Source of the DNA: Heyndrickxia shackletonii
Lineage (GTDB): Bacteria > Bacillota > Bacilli > Bacillales > Bacillaceae_C
DNA length: 64,000 bases
Reading direction: 5' to 3'
Assembly: GCF_001420715.1 (NCBI RefSeq)
Contig: NZ_LJJC01000006.1
Span: forward strand, 71,994-135,993
A program made the translations under genes and the position numbers. Positions 17,880 to 25,763 of the stretch are shown here, in pieces (the first letter of the stretch is position 1; the number at the start of each line of letters is the position of its first letter). Below the pieces are notes generated by a model. It was not told the DNA's origin and did no database searches. It worked only from the letters and a program-made list of their open reading frames with translations.

Positions 17880-19088
17880 GTGAAAAATATGGAAAAAGAA
17901 CATAAGATAATTGATAAGATAGATTGGACACTTGTTTTAATCATATTTTTGTTTTTCCTTGTAAGCTGCATATCGATATCAAGTGCACAGACATCTGATC
18001 AATATGGAATGAATTTTGTCATTCGGCAAGCTTTCTGGTACGGAATCGGAATCGTCATCATTGGGTTTTCCCTTTTATTGGAACCAAGTCAATATAATAA
18101 ACTTTCCTATTACTTATATGGGTTTGGTATTATTTTACTCATAGGACTAATCGTTGCTCCTCATTGCGTTGAAACAGGATGTCTTGTCCCGAGAAAAAAT
18201 GGTGCAATCAGCTGGTATATCTTGCCTGGGGCAGGTCAAATACAGCCTTCTGAATTTATGAAACCATTCATTATATTAGCGATAAGTAGAGTTATTTCAT
18301 CTCACCACGAAAAAGTCCGCTTAAAAACTTTTAAGAGTGATTTTCTCCTTTTAGTGAAAATTGCAGTCATTGCCATTATTCCACTAGGGTTGATCATGAT
18401 GCAGCCAGATTTAGGAACAAGCCTGGTTATTTTAGTGATTGTAGCCGGAATGACACTTGTGTCAGGAATTACTTGGAAAATAATCGCACCATTGTTTATT
18501 TCATTAAGTATAATTGGTGGAACGATATTATCCTTAGCCATTTATAAACCGGAAATTTTAATTAAATATTTGGAGGTTCCTGCATATCAATTTGACAGAA
18601 TAAATACATGGATTGACCCGGAAAGTTATCCAGATGAAGGTCGGCAATTGCGCAGTTCTATCATGTCGATAGGGTCAGGAGAAGTTTTTGGAAAAGGGTT
18701 TATGGGAAAACAGGTGTATCTCCCTGAGAGGCATACTGATTTTATTTTTAGCGTGATTGGAGAGGAATATGGTTTTATCGGATCCAGCTTAGTTATCTGT
18801 TTATTTTTCGTTCTTGTGTATCACTTAACAAAGACAGCCATTTTAACAAAGGAAAAGTTTAATACATATGTGTGTGCTGGAGTCATCTCCATGATTACCT
18901 TTCACGTCTTTCAAAATATCGGAATGACAATACAGGTTCTGCCAATTACAGGTATTCCTTTACCATTTATTAGCTACGGAGGCAGTTCATTAATGGGAAA
19001 TATGCTTGCATTAGGAGTTATTTTTAGCATTCGTTTTTATCATAAAGAGTATATGTTTTCGACTTCATCTGATCGTTTTTATATGTAG
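17880..19088 (+). CDS. RodA/FtsW-family peptidoglycan glycosyltransferase (SEDS protein)
   Basis: 402 residues, about ten membrane helices. SEDS hallmarks are GAISWYILPGAGQIQPSEFMK (the QPSE motif), the catalytic-region Asp in MQPDLGTSL, the RINTWIDPE loop, VYLPERHTDFIFSVIGEEYGF and the C-terminal ITGIPLPFISYGGSS. SEDS proteins polymerise lipid II together with a class B penicillin-binding protein. No PBP is next to it, so elongation (RodA-like) versus division (FtsW) is unclear; the sequence reads more like RodA. GTG 17880 is the longest start; ATG 17889, 6 nt after AGGTG, is equally possible (399 aa). Confidence 0.88.
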   Translation: MKNMEKEHKIIDKIDWTLVLIIFLFFLVSCISISSAQTSDQYGMNFVIRQAFWYGIGIVIIGFSLLLEPSQYNKLSYYLYGFGIILLIGLIVAPHCVETGCLVPRKNGAISWYILPGAGQIQPSEFMKPFIILAISRVISSHHEKVRLKTFKSDFLLLVKIAVIAIIPLGLIMMQPDLGTSLVILVIVAGMTLVSGITWKIIAPLFISLSIIGGTILSLAIYKPEILIKYLEVPAYQFDRINTWIDPESYPDEGRQLRSSIMSIGSGEVFGKGFMGKQVYLPERHTDFIFSVIGEEYGFIGSSLVICLFFVLVYHLTKTAILTKEKFNTYVCAGVISMITFHVFQNIGMTIQVLPITGIPLPFISYGGSSLMGNMLALGVIFSIRFYHKEYMFSTSSDRFYM

Positions 19089-19350
19089 CAATTGCATAAC
19101 AAGTAGTAAAAATCATTAATCTTTTGAAAAAACGGTCTTGAACAAAGAATACTGGACAATAAATTTCCATATTGTAAAATAATAAGGTTAATTTCGAATA
19201 TATTTTTGCTTGTCGTTCTTTGTTAAATACCCTTAAGTACTTTAGCTTCAGGTTATCTCTTTTATATCCGATTAAAAAATTGTTTAGGCTTTAGTTGTTA
19301 AAACAACAAGTTTTAAGAAAAGAGCCTTTAGTTAATAAAAAGCATCACGT

Positions 19351-19379
19351 TTGACTGTACGGTTTGTTTTTTTTATAAT
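19351..19379 (+). promoter_or_regulatory. Sigma-A promoter of the merR-CNNM unit
   Basis: TTGACT, exactly 17 bp, TATAAT, about 60 bp before the regulator. The spacer contains eight consecutive T. Many MerR-activated promoters have a 19-bp spacer; this one is normal, so it may be constitutive for the regulator. The gap 19089-19438 also contains a half GGCT element ending at 19326 and otherwise AT-rich DNA. Confidence 0.75.
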
Positions 19380-19438
19380 ATTAATAATATTTTATCGAAA
19401 AATGGCAACAACCATTTTCCTTTAAGGGTGGTGATAGG

Positions 19439-19857
19439 ATGGGGTCGTATACCGTATTGGGGAGTTAGCAACCTTAGCAAATGTATCTAAGAGAACGATA
19501 GATTACTATACGAGTTTGGGTCTCTTGCATGCTAATCGTTCTAAATCAAATTATCGTATATATGCTTCAGAAGCTTTAGAAGATCTTAAATTCATTGAAA
19601 GATATAAAAAGCTTGGGATATCACTTGAGACTATTCGCAGAAAAATGGAAATGAAGAAATGCCATGAAATGAACGAATCCATTGTGGAACAGCATATTGA
19701 AACTGTTTCAGAGCATATAAAACAACTTAATATGGAACTATCCGATTTGGCACCAGTATTAGAAGTGCTTAACACAAAGCAAAAAGAGGCTATTTTCAAA
19801 AGGCTAACATTGGAGAGCGTTGCATTATTGCAATCGCTACACTTTTTAACAAAATAG
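19439..19857 (+). pseudogene. MerR-family regulator (YhdQ-like) with N-terminal frameshift
   Basis: A complete MerR protein can be read from codon two or three onward: YRIGELATLANVSKRTIDYYTSLGLLHANRSKSNYRIY is the winged-helix DNA-binding domain (quoted in pieces in the family sense), followed by a coiled-coil dimer helix. However, the only ATG with a ribosome site (AAGGGTGGTG, ATG 19439) is out of frame and stops after nine codons. One extra G in the run GGGG after the ATG would restore a 139-residue protein, the usual length of YhdQ/CueR-like regulators. So it is either a real frameshift or a sequencing slip at a homopolymer. An in-frame TTG at 19516 would remove most of the DNA-binding domain. 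It lies directly upstream of CNNM copy 2, as yhdQ neighbours yhdP in Bacillus subtilis. Confidence 0.75.
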
Positions 19858-19900
19858 GAGGTGACTCCTATCCTGTATTTCACGGGGTAGGAAAACTTAT

Positions 19901-21250
19901 TTGGACATATTTAAACTAGTGCTTGTTTTTTTCCTAATAGCACTTTCCGCATTTTTTGTTGCTTCGGAGTTTGCAATTATAAGGGTGCGGAGCTCACGTA
20001 TCGACCAGCTCATTGAAGAAGGAAATAGAAGTGCGCTGGCTGTGAAAAAAATTATTACCAACTTGGATGAGTATTTATCTGCCTGTCAGCTCGGAATTAC
20101 CATCGCATCATTGGTTTTAGGATGGATCGGGGAGTCGGTAGTATCCAAATTGTTGCATCCATTGTTTGATTTAATCCATATTCCAGTTTCCATTTCAAAT
20201 GTGATTTCATTGGCACTCTCATTTGCAACTATTACTTTCATACATGTGGTAGTTGGTGAATTAGCACCAAAAACACTGGCCATTCAAAAAGCAGAAGCTT
20301 TAAGTTTATTTCATGCAAAACCTTTGATTTTCTTTTACCGTTTAATGTTCCCGTTTATTTGGGTATTAAACACATCAGCACGTCTCGTAACAAAGGTTTT
20401 TGGTCTCAAGCCTGCAAGTGAAAATGACATTGCCCATTCGGAAGAGGAATTGCGAATTATTTTATCAGAAAGCTATAAAAGTGGAGAAATCAATCAATCA
20501 GAGTTTAAATATGTAAATAACATCTTTGAATTTGATAACCGAATTGCCAAAGAAATAATGGTACCTCGTACCGAGATTATTTCTTTATCGAAAGAAGATG
20601 ATCTTCAAACATTCTTAGATATTGCGAAAGAAGAGCGCTTTACCCGTTATCCAATCATTGACGGAGATAAAGACCATATCATCGGAATTGTGAATGTAAA
20701 AGAAGTGCTTACGGACATAATCCATGACAAAGAGATTGAAGCATTATCTTTAGAAGATTATATACGACCAATTATTCGTGTGATTGATTCGATTCCTATT
20801 CATGATTTATTGGTCATGATGCAAAAGGAACGAATCCATATGGCTGTATTAATTGACGAGTATGGCGGTACTTCCGGTCTTGTTACGGTTGAAGATATAT
20901 TAGAGGAAATTGTCGGAGAAATCCGCGACGAATTTGATATGGATGAAGTTCCATTGATTCGGAAAGTAAAAGAAAATCATTTTATTATCGATTCTAAAGT
21001 ACTTTTAAGTGAAGTAAACGACTTATTAGGAATTGATATTCAAGAAGAGGATATCGACACACTCGGAGGTTGGGTGTTATCCGAAAATTACGAGGCCAAG
21101 CAAGGCGATATTATCGAATTTGAGGATTTTGAATTTATTATTAAGGAAATAGAAGACCTTCACGTTAAGTATATTGAGGTAAAGAAAAAAAGCACTCAAG
21201 AAATAAAAGTGAAACATAATATTGCGCTTACCAATTCGGAGGCGATTTAA
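19901..21250 (+). CDS. CNNM/CorC-family membrane protein, MpfA/YhdP-like, copy 2
   Basis: 449 residues from TTG 19901, which follows TAGGA by 8 nt and gives the family start MDIFKLVLVFFLIALSAFF. Same architecture as 16449-17768: CNNM membrane domain (ASEFAIIRVRSSRIDQL, GELAPKTLAIQ), CBS pair (IMVPRTEI, RYPIIDGD, HMAVLIDEYGGTSG) and CorC_HlyC end; the tail is about ten residues longer. Family members such as MpfA export Mg2+. The MerR gene ends 43 bp upstream and probably shares the transcript. A palindrome ATAGGAG-GTGA-CTCCTAT (19854-19871) overlaps the MerR stop and carries an orphan consensus ribosome site. Confidence 0.9.
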   Translation: MDIFKLVLVFFLIALSAFFVASEFAIIRVRSSRIDQLIEEGNRSALAVKKIITNLDEYLSACQLGITIASLVLGWIGESVVSKLLHPLFDLIHIPVSISNVISLALSFATITFIHVVVGELAPKTLAIQKAEALSLFHAKPLIFFYRLMFPFIWVLNTSARLVTKVFGLKPASENDIAHSEEELRIILSESYKSGEINQSEFKYVNNIFEFDNRIAKEIMVPRTEIISLSKEDDLQTFLDIAKEERFTRYPIIDGDKDHIIGIVNVKEVLTDIIHDKEIEALSLEDYIRPIIRVIDSIPIHDLLVMMQKERIHMAVLIDEYGGTSGLVTVEDILEEIVGEIRDEFDMDEVPLIRKVKENHFIIDSKVLLSEVNDLLGIDIQEEDIDTLGGWVLSENYEAKQGDIIEFEDFEFIIKEIEDLHVKYIEVKKKSTQEIKVKHNIALTNSEAI

Positions 21251-21257
21251 AAAGATT

Positions 21258-21303
21258 ACTAGTTAAAAGACCAAATCCTATTGATTTGGTCTTTTTAACT
21301 AGT
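21258..21303. terminator. Strong terminator after CNNM copy 2
   Basis: ACTAGTTAAAAGACCAAATC and its near-perfect inverse repeat around a 5-nt loop, giving a stem of about 20 bp with an internal T run (CTTTTT). It works by sequence on the plus strand and could also stop minus-strand read-through. Confidence 0.85.
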
Positions 21304-21309
21304 ATGGAT

Positions 21310-21534
21310 GTGATACTGGACATAGGATCCGCTATCTGTGACAAAATGAGGTTATTCTTCATTTTTGCGGACAGAGGTTCCGTTATTTTGCAAAAAAGCA
21401 GTGATTTCATTGTAGTTTTCCATTAATAACGGATTCTGTGTCCGAAACACCCTTAGATTAGGACTGTTTTATCAAAATAAGGGATCCTGTGTCCGCTTAA
21501 GAGCAACGAATTCTGTTTCTGTACGGATGTAGAG
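21310..21534. repeat. Dispersed CGGACA / GTTCCGTTATT repeat region
   Basis: Alternating blocks such as GCGGACAGAGGTTCCGTTATT, ATAACGGATTCTGTGTCCG and AAGGGATCCTGTGTCCGC, in both orientations, with AAAAGCAGTGATTT between. The same blocks occur at 63505-63656. There is no reading frame with a ribosome site. It fills the gap between the convergent CNNM and argS genes. Confidence 0.6.
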
Positions 21535-21556
21535 TTTCATACCACTGCTTTTTTTC

Positions 21557-23245
21557 TTACATTTCATTCGGAGCCTTAACACCAAGAATTCTTAATCCTT
21601 CCTTCAGTACAATAGTGACAGCCTTTACTAACGAAAGTCTTGATAATAGCTCTTCATCCTTTTCAATTATCCGTACTTTTGCATAGTACTTATTGAAGGA
21701 CTGACTAAGATGAATTAAATACTTTGCCAACACAGATGGGGAAAACTGGTTGTACGCATTTTCGATTATATCAGGGAAATGATTTAAGTGCTTAATGATT
21801 TCCCAGCTTCCTTGATCATTTAGGCCGTGAAATTCATATTCATCGATTTCCGCTTTTTGTAAAATAGACATCGCTCGAGCATGTGTATATTGAACATATG
21901 GCCCTGTTTCTCCTTCAAATGTAAGCATATCTTTTAAGGAAAATTCAATATTATTCATTCGGTCATTTTTTAAGTCATGGAAAATAATTGCGCCTACTCC
22001 AACAGATTCTGCCACTTGATTTGCATTCACCAAGGTTGGATTTTTATCTTTAATATTCTTTTCAGCAAGTTGGATGGCTTCTCTTAAAACTTCTTCTAAA
22101 AGAATAACCCGTCCTTTCCGAGTTGACATTCTTTTTCCATCCTTTAAATACAGCCCAAAAGGAATATGATGCATTCCATCTGCCCACCCGAAATCTAATT
22201 TTTCTAATACACCTTTTACCTGTTTGAAATGAACGGTTTGCTCCTGACCAACAACATATAGGGCGGTATCAAACTGATAAGTTTTTTGTCGATATATTGC
22301 GGCAGCCAAATCCCGTGTAGCGTAGAGAGTAGCTCCATCTGATTTTTTAATTAAACATGGCGGTAACTGGTTATTATCTAGCTTGACAACTTCTGCCCCG
22401 TCTGAAGTCTCCAATAATTTTCGTTCCTTCAGTAAGTCGACAACCTCATCCATTTTATCGTTATAAAATGCTTCACCATTATACGAATCAAATGAAACAC
22501 CTAATAAATCATAAATTCCCATAAATGCTTTTAAAGACTCATCCCGAAACCATTGCCATAATTGTAAATTTTCTTTATCCCCGTCTTCTAAGCTTTTAAA
22601 TGCTGCGCGTGCTTCTGCTTCAAGATTATGGTTTATTTCAGCTTCTTCATGAAATTTAACATATAACTTCGATAGTTCTTGGATAGGATTAGCTTTGACC
22701 TTTTCTTCATCGCCCCATTTCTTATAGGCAGTAATAAGCTTTCCAAATTGGGTTCCCCAATCTCCTAAATGATTTATTTTTACCGTTTTATATCCGCATT
22801 TGTCAGCGAGATTTGCTAATGCGTTTCCGATAACAGTAGATCGTAAATGCCCCATTGAGAACGGTCTTGCAATATTGGGAGATGACATATCCAATACAAC
22901 CGTTTTGTTTTCACCTATTGAACCCTTTCCGAATGCATGCCCGTCTTTTAATACTTCTGTGACAACCTTCTTCCCAATTTCTTTTGAAGAAAAGAATACA
23001 TTTAAATAAGGACCAATTGGGTTTACTTTAGAAAAATGATTACTTTTCCCTAACTCCTCAGAAAGCTCCGTTGCAATTTCTACCGGTGACTTTTTCAAAA
23101 GCTTTGCAAGTTGAAAACAAGGAAAAGCTAAATCTCCATGCTCGGGATTCTTCGGAATTTCGATTAAATTATATATTTTTTCCTGAGTTAACACCCCGTG
23201 CAGATAATCTTTTAGGCATACTGCCAAGACTTGTTTTAAATCCAT
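21557..23245 (-). CDS. argS: Arginyl-tRNA synthetase
   Basis: 562 residues from ATG 23245, which follows TTAGGAGGG; a longer frame to 23317 runs into the T-box terminator and is rejected. Class I synthetase that charges tRNA-Arg. Visible parts are the N-terminal Arg-S additional domain, the HIGH-type motif in SSPNIARPFSMGHLRST, the KMSK-type KRMSTRKG, and the C-terminal DALR anticodon domain (VQYTHARAMSIL ... KYYAKVRI). A T-box leader with an arginine specifier precedes it, so it should be induced when uncharged tRNA-Arg accumulates. Confidence 0.96.
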   Translation of the reverse strand: MDLKQVLAVCLKDYLHGVLTQEKIYNLIEIPKNPEHGDLAFPCFQLAKLLKKSPVEIATELSEELGKSNHFSKVNPIGPYLNVFFSSKEIGKKVVTEVLKDGHAFGKGSIGENKTVVLDMSSPNIARPFSMGHLRSTVIGNALANLADKCGYKTVKINHLGDWGTQFGKLITAYKKWGDEEKVKANPIQELSKLYVKFHEEAEINHNLEAEARAAFKSLEDGDKENLQLWQWFRDESLKAFMGIYDLLGVSFDSYNGEAFYNDKMDEVVDLLKERKLLETSDGAEVVKLDNNQLPPCLIKKSDGATLYATRDLAAAIYRQKTYQFDTALYVVGQEQTVHFKQVKGVLEKLDFGWADGMHHIPFGLYLKDGKRMSTRKGRVILLEEVLREAIQLAEKNIKDKNPTLVNANQVAESVGVGAIIFHDLKNDRMNNIEFSLKDMLTFEGETGPYVQYTHARAMSILQKAEIDEYEFHGLNDQGSWEIIKHLNHFPDIIENAYNQFSPSVLAKYLIHLSQSFNKYYAKVRIIEKDEELLSRLSLVKAVTIVLKEGLRILGVKAPNEM

Positions 23246-23265
23246 TATTTTCCCTCCTAATCTAA

Positions 23266-23490
23266 TTAAAAAAAGCCCATCTCTTATATAAAGAGACGAG
23301 CTAGCCCGCGGTACCACTCTAATTGTTCAGGTTAATGACCACTTTACCTTGTAACGGGAGTTCCCGATTCATCCTACTGTAGTTCAGATTCATCTCTCCG
23401 AAGTGCGCTTCATCCATTGGTTCTGTGCCAGGCTTCCACCATCCCCGACTCTCTATTTTTCCCCATATAGATTACTCTCTTCATCCTCGA
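23266..23490 (-). ncRNA. T-box riboswitch of argS, arginine specifier CGC
   Basis: Minus strand 5' to 3': stem I starting at GATGAAGAGAG (near 23485), the AGAGAGTCGGGGATGG and GGTGGAAGCC apical features, the specifier codon CGC in AAGCGCACTT (CGC at 23405-23407, followed by the usual purine and the closing helix CTTC), the T-box AGAGTGGTACCGCGGGCT (23303-23320) that pairs with the tRNA acceptor end, and a terminator AGCTCGTCTCTT/AAGAGATGGGCT with seven T (23266-23302). The specifier matches the downstream argS. The specifier position was assigned by eye. Confidence 0.92.
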
Positions 23491-23557
23491 GTTTTCATTA
23501 TTATTAAGTATTATACAGATAATAAGTAAAAAGGCAACAGCATTTTCAGGAAAATTT

Positions 23558-24331
23558 CTAATATTGCCCCAATACTCCTTTAGTCATCGCAGTGCGCTCA
23601 CATCTTTTAAAGACAAGTATTCCCAAAACAAGATAAATGATAGCATTTGCAATTAAACTGGCGTAATCTGCCCAATGAAAATCAAGAAGTGTTTGATTTT
23701 GAATCATAATTCCCCTTATCATATCTACACCTTTTACAACTGGTAAGACAGCTAAAAGAGGCGAAATAGACATAGGAAAGAAAGTTAGTCCCATTAAGAT
23801 GAACTGCAAAACCTGTAAAAAGGCATTAATTTGTTTAATAATAATAGCCATTCCAGCAATCATAAAGCTAATGCCAAACATACTAATAATGGTGAAAATT
23901 AATACAGGTAAAATGGAAACCACATCTATATTTAACCAGGTGCCAGTTACCAGCATAGACAAGTACAATAAGACAGCTAAAATAATTAGCTGCTGCAGGG
24001 TGGTTGAAACAATTCTCGCTAATAATATCCTCCAAGCCCCCATTGGAGACATATACATTTGCTCTAGTGTTCCAAGCTGTGCTTCACTCATAATACTCCA
24101 CCCTATTCCCTGCATGGCACCCATGGACAAGAACCAAAATACGTAGCTGACAATAGTATATTGAATATTTGTTTCCATCGAGGATGGATCACCGACCACT
24201 TTTATCCCAAAAAACATGGCTAAAAAAATACAAAAGAAAGTTATCAGTTCGCTAATTGTATTGGGAAGATATCTCTTCAGCAGGATAAATTCCCTGCGAA
24301 AATTCGCCTTAAACAGTTGCAGCAATTTCAC
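23558..24331 (-). CDS. ABC-2 type exporter permease
   Basis: 257 residues, six hydrophobic segments, ABC-2 membrane family: a basic N-terminus (KANFRREFILLKRYLPN), helices around 20-45 and 57-75, and a conserved SEAQLGTLEQMYMSP loop typical of NodJ/DrrB-like permeases. Its first codons overlap the end of the ATPase gene by 23 bp, so the two form one exporter. The substrate is unknown (drug, lipid or sodium are all seen in the family). Confidence 0.88.
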   Translation of the reverse strand: MKLLQLFKANFRREFILLKRYLPNTISELITFFCIFLAMFFGIKVVGDPSSMETNIQYTIVSYVFWFLSMGAMQGIGWSIMSEAQLGTLEQMYMSPMGAWRILLARIVSTTLQQLIILAVLLYLSMLVTGTWLNIDVVSILPVLIFTIISMFGISFMIAGMAIIIKQINAFLQVLQFILMGLTFFPMSISPLLAVLPVVKGVDMIRGIMIQNQTLLDFHWADYASLIANAIIYLVLGILVFKRCERTAMTKGVLGQY

Positions 24332-25298
24332 GTTTCATTTCCCCCTTTACAATTTTCAAAAATACTTGTTCAAAATCAATAATAGAACGATCTACTTTAT
24401 CGATTTCAATATTCATTTCCTCAAACAAATTGATTACTTTATAAAAATCTTCGCTATGCGTAATCGTAACGGTAATGACGGATTGCATTCCGTCATTAAG
24501 CTCTAACTCAGCCATAAAATGATTTTGAATTTCTTTTAAATTCTTATCTGAAAGCACTGAATTAACCGTAAAGGAATATGCCTTCGTATCAAACAATTCA
24601 AGCAAATCACTAACCCGCTCGTCCGATACAATTCTTCCTTCATTAATAATGATCACCCGCTCGCAAATTTCTTGGACAACAGGCATATCATGAGAGCTTA
24701 GTAAAATCGTTTTATTGTACTCCTTCGCTATATCCTTTAATAATTTGCGAACTTCATAGCTTGTTTCAATATCGAGCCCCAATGTTGGTTCATCAAGAAA
24801 AATAATCTCCGTATTGGATAATAAGGCAACCGCTATGGAAACCTTCTGCTGCATTCCTCGTGACAAGGAATTAACCATTTCATTTGCTTTATGTGTCAGA
24901 TTTAGCCGCTCTAATAATTCATCAATTTGAGCCGATACTGCCTTTTTCGACAAACCTCGATTTCCCGAGAAATACTCCAAGTTTTCCCGCACTGTTAATC
25001 TCCAATAAAGGTTTCGATTTCCCTCTAAAACGGTACTAATATGTCGAAGTGCTTTTAGACGCTGCTTTCCAATGTCGATGCCATTTATTTTTATCGTTCC
25101 TTCATTAGGAAGCAGCAAGCCGCACATCATTTTAATAGTGGTTGTTTTTCCGGCCCCGTTTGGTCCAAGCAGTCCTACAACCTCTCCTCTTTTCACTTGG
25201 AATGAGACACCTTTGACTGCTTGAATTATTTCCTTCGATTTTCTTTTTTTATAGCTTTTCTTTATCCCTTGTATGTCTATGATATACTCCATCTCCAC
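24309..25298 (-). CDS. ABC exporter ATP-binding protein
   Basis: 329 residues. Walker A GPNGAGKTT (about 46-54), signature SRGMQQKVSIAVAL, Walker B IIFLDEPTLGLD and the H-loop LSSHDM. It has the C-terminal DUF4162-like domain (about 230-325) found in DrrA/CcmA-type exporters. It energises the ABC-2 permease encoded next. The start ATG follows AGGGGTGTGGAGATGG; MEMEYIIDIQG has two close Met (25298 and 25292). No regulator is adjacent, so the trigger is unknown. Confidence 0.9.
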   Translation of the reverse strand: MEMEYIIDIQGIKKSYKKRKSKEIIQAVKGVSFQVKRGEVVGLLGPNGAGKTTTIKMMCGLLLPNEGTIKINGIDIGKQRLKALRHISTVLEGNRNLYWRLTVRENLEYFSGNRGLSKKAVSAQIDELLERLNLTHKANEMVNSLSRGMQQKVSIAVALLSNTEIIFLDEPTLGLDIETSYEVRKLLKDIAKEYNKTILLSSHDMPVVQEICERVIIINEGRIVSDERVSDLLELFDTKAYSFTVNSVLSDKNLKEIQNHFMAELELNDGMQSVITVTITHSEDFYKVINLFEEMNIEIDKVDRSIIDFEQVFLKIVKGEMKREIAATV

Positions 25299-25467
25299 AC
25301 CCCTAATCAGAATTTTCTATCTTTATTATACACTTCTAAGTTCTAATGTTTTCCATCTCTAGACGGATATGAATTTAGACTTTTAACCTATTCCGTAGTT
25401 AAAAATTAAATATGCAGCTGCTTTTGCAGACGAAAATAACAATGGAAGGTTTCATAAATTCACCTGC

Positions 25468-25509
25468 AAAAAAATAAGCCAGTTGCGCTTAGCACATCTG
25501 ACTTATTTA
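25468..25509 (-). terminator. Terminator of the 50-aa gene
   Basis: Minus strand: AAATAAGTCAG and CTGGCTTATTT arms with a 15-nt loop (itself able to pair as GCTAAGC) and a run of seven T. It begins right after the stop codon at 25513, so the short gene is a complete transcription unit. Confidence 0.8.
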
Positions 25510-25512
25510 TGA

Positions 25513-25665
25513 CTAATGATGTAGTTTTGGATATTTGGGGATTAATTTGACATCCTCCAGCACTTTAAAAAGCTCCCGGCGAGATTTCGTTTTCGTTATT
25601 TTTACCCCGATACCCGCTAAGTTAGCCATTACTTTTTTTAGTTGATCATGATCTTTTCTTTTCAA
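25513..25665 (-). CDS. Small basic protein of 50 aa, unknown
   Basis: TTG start at 25665 behind AAGAGGTGATC (6-7 nt spacing), 50 codons, stop TAG followed at once by an intrinsic terminator. The sequence begins MKRKDHDQLKKVMANLAG and ends KLIPKYPKLHH; strongly basic, amphipathic, no membrane helix, with a central GIGVKITKTKSRRELFKVLEDV. The ribosome site plus terminator make it a convincing gene despite its size. I do not recognise the family. It stands between the ABC exporter (upstream divergent in reading order) and the MFS pump, all on the minus strand. Confidence 0.7.
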   Translation of the reverse strand: MKRKDHDQLKKVMANLAGIGVKITKTKSRRELFKVLEDVKLIPKYPKLHH

Positions 25666-25763
25666 GATAGATCACCTCTTTTGATTTACGACTCTCTATT
25701 ATTTTACCCTATTATCCAAAGTCTGTATATTGATTTTGAAAATTTTTAACATTCCTTTCACAA

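Noticed and set aside
21310-21534. Possible CRISPR-like array from repeated CGGACA blocks
   Set aside because: Repeats are irregular in spacing, imperfect and in both orientations; they fit a dispersed repeat, not an array.
23246-23317. Longer ArgS N-terminus
   Set aside because: The extension is translated from the T-box terminator hairpin.
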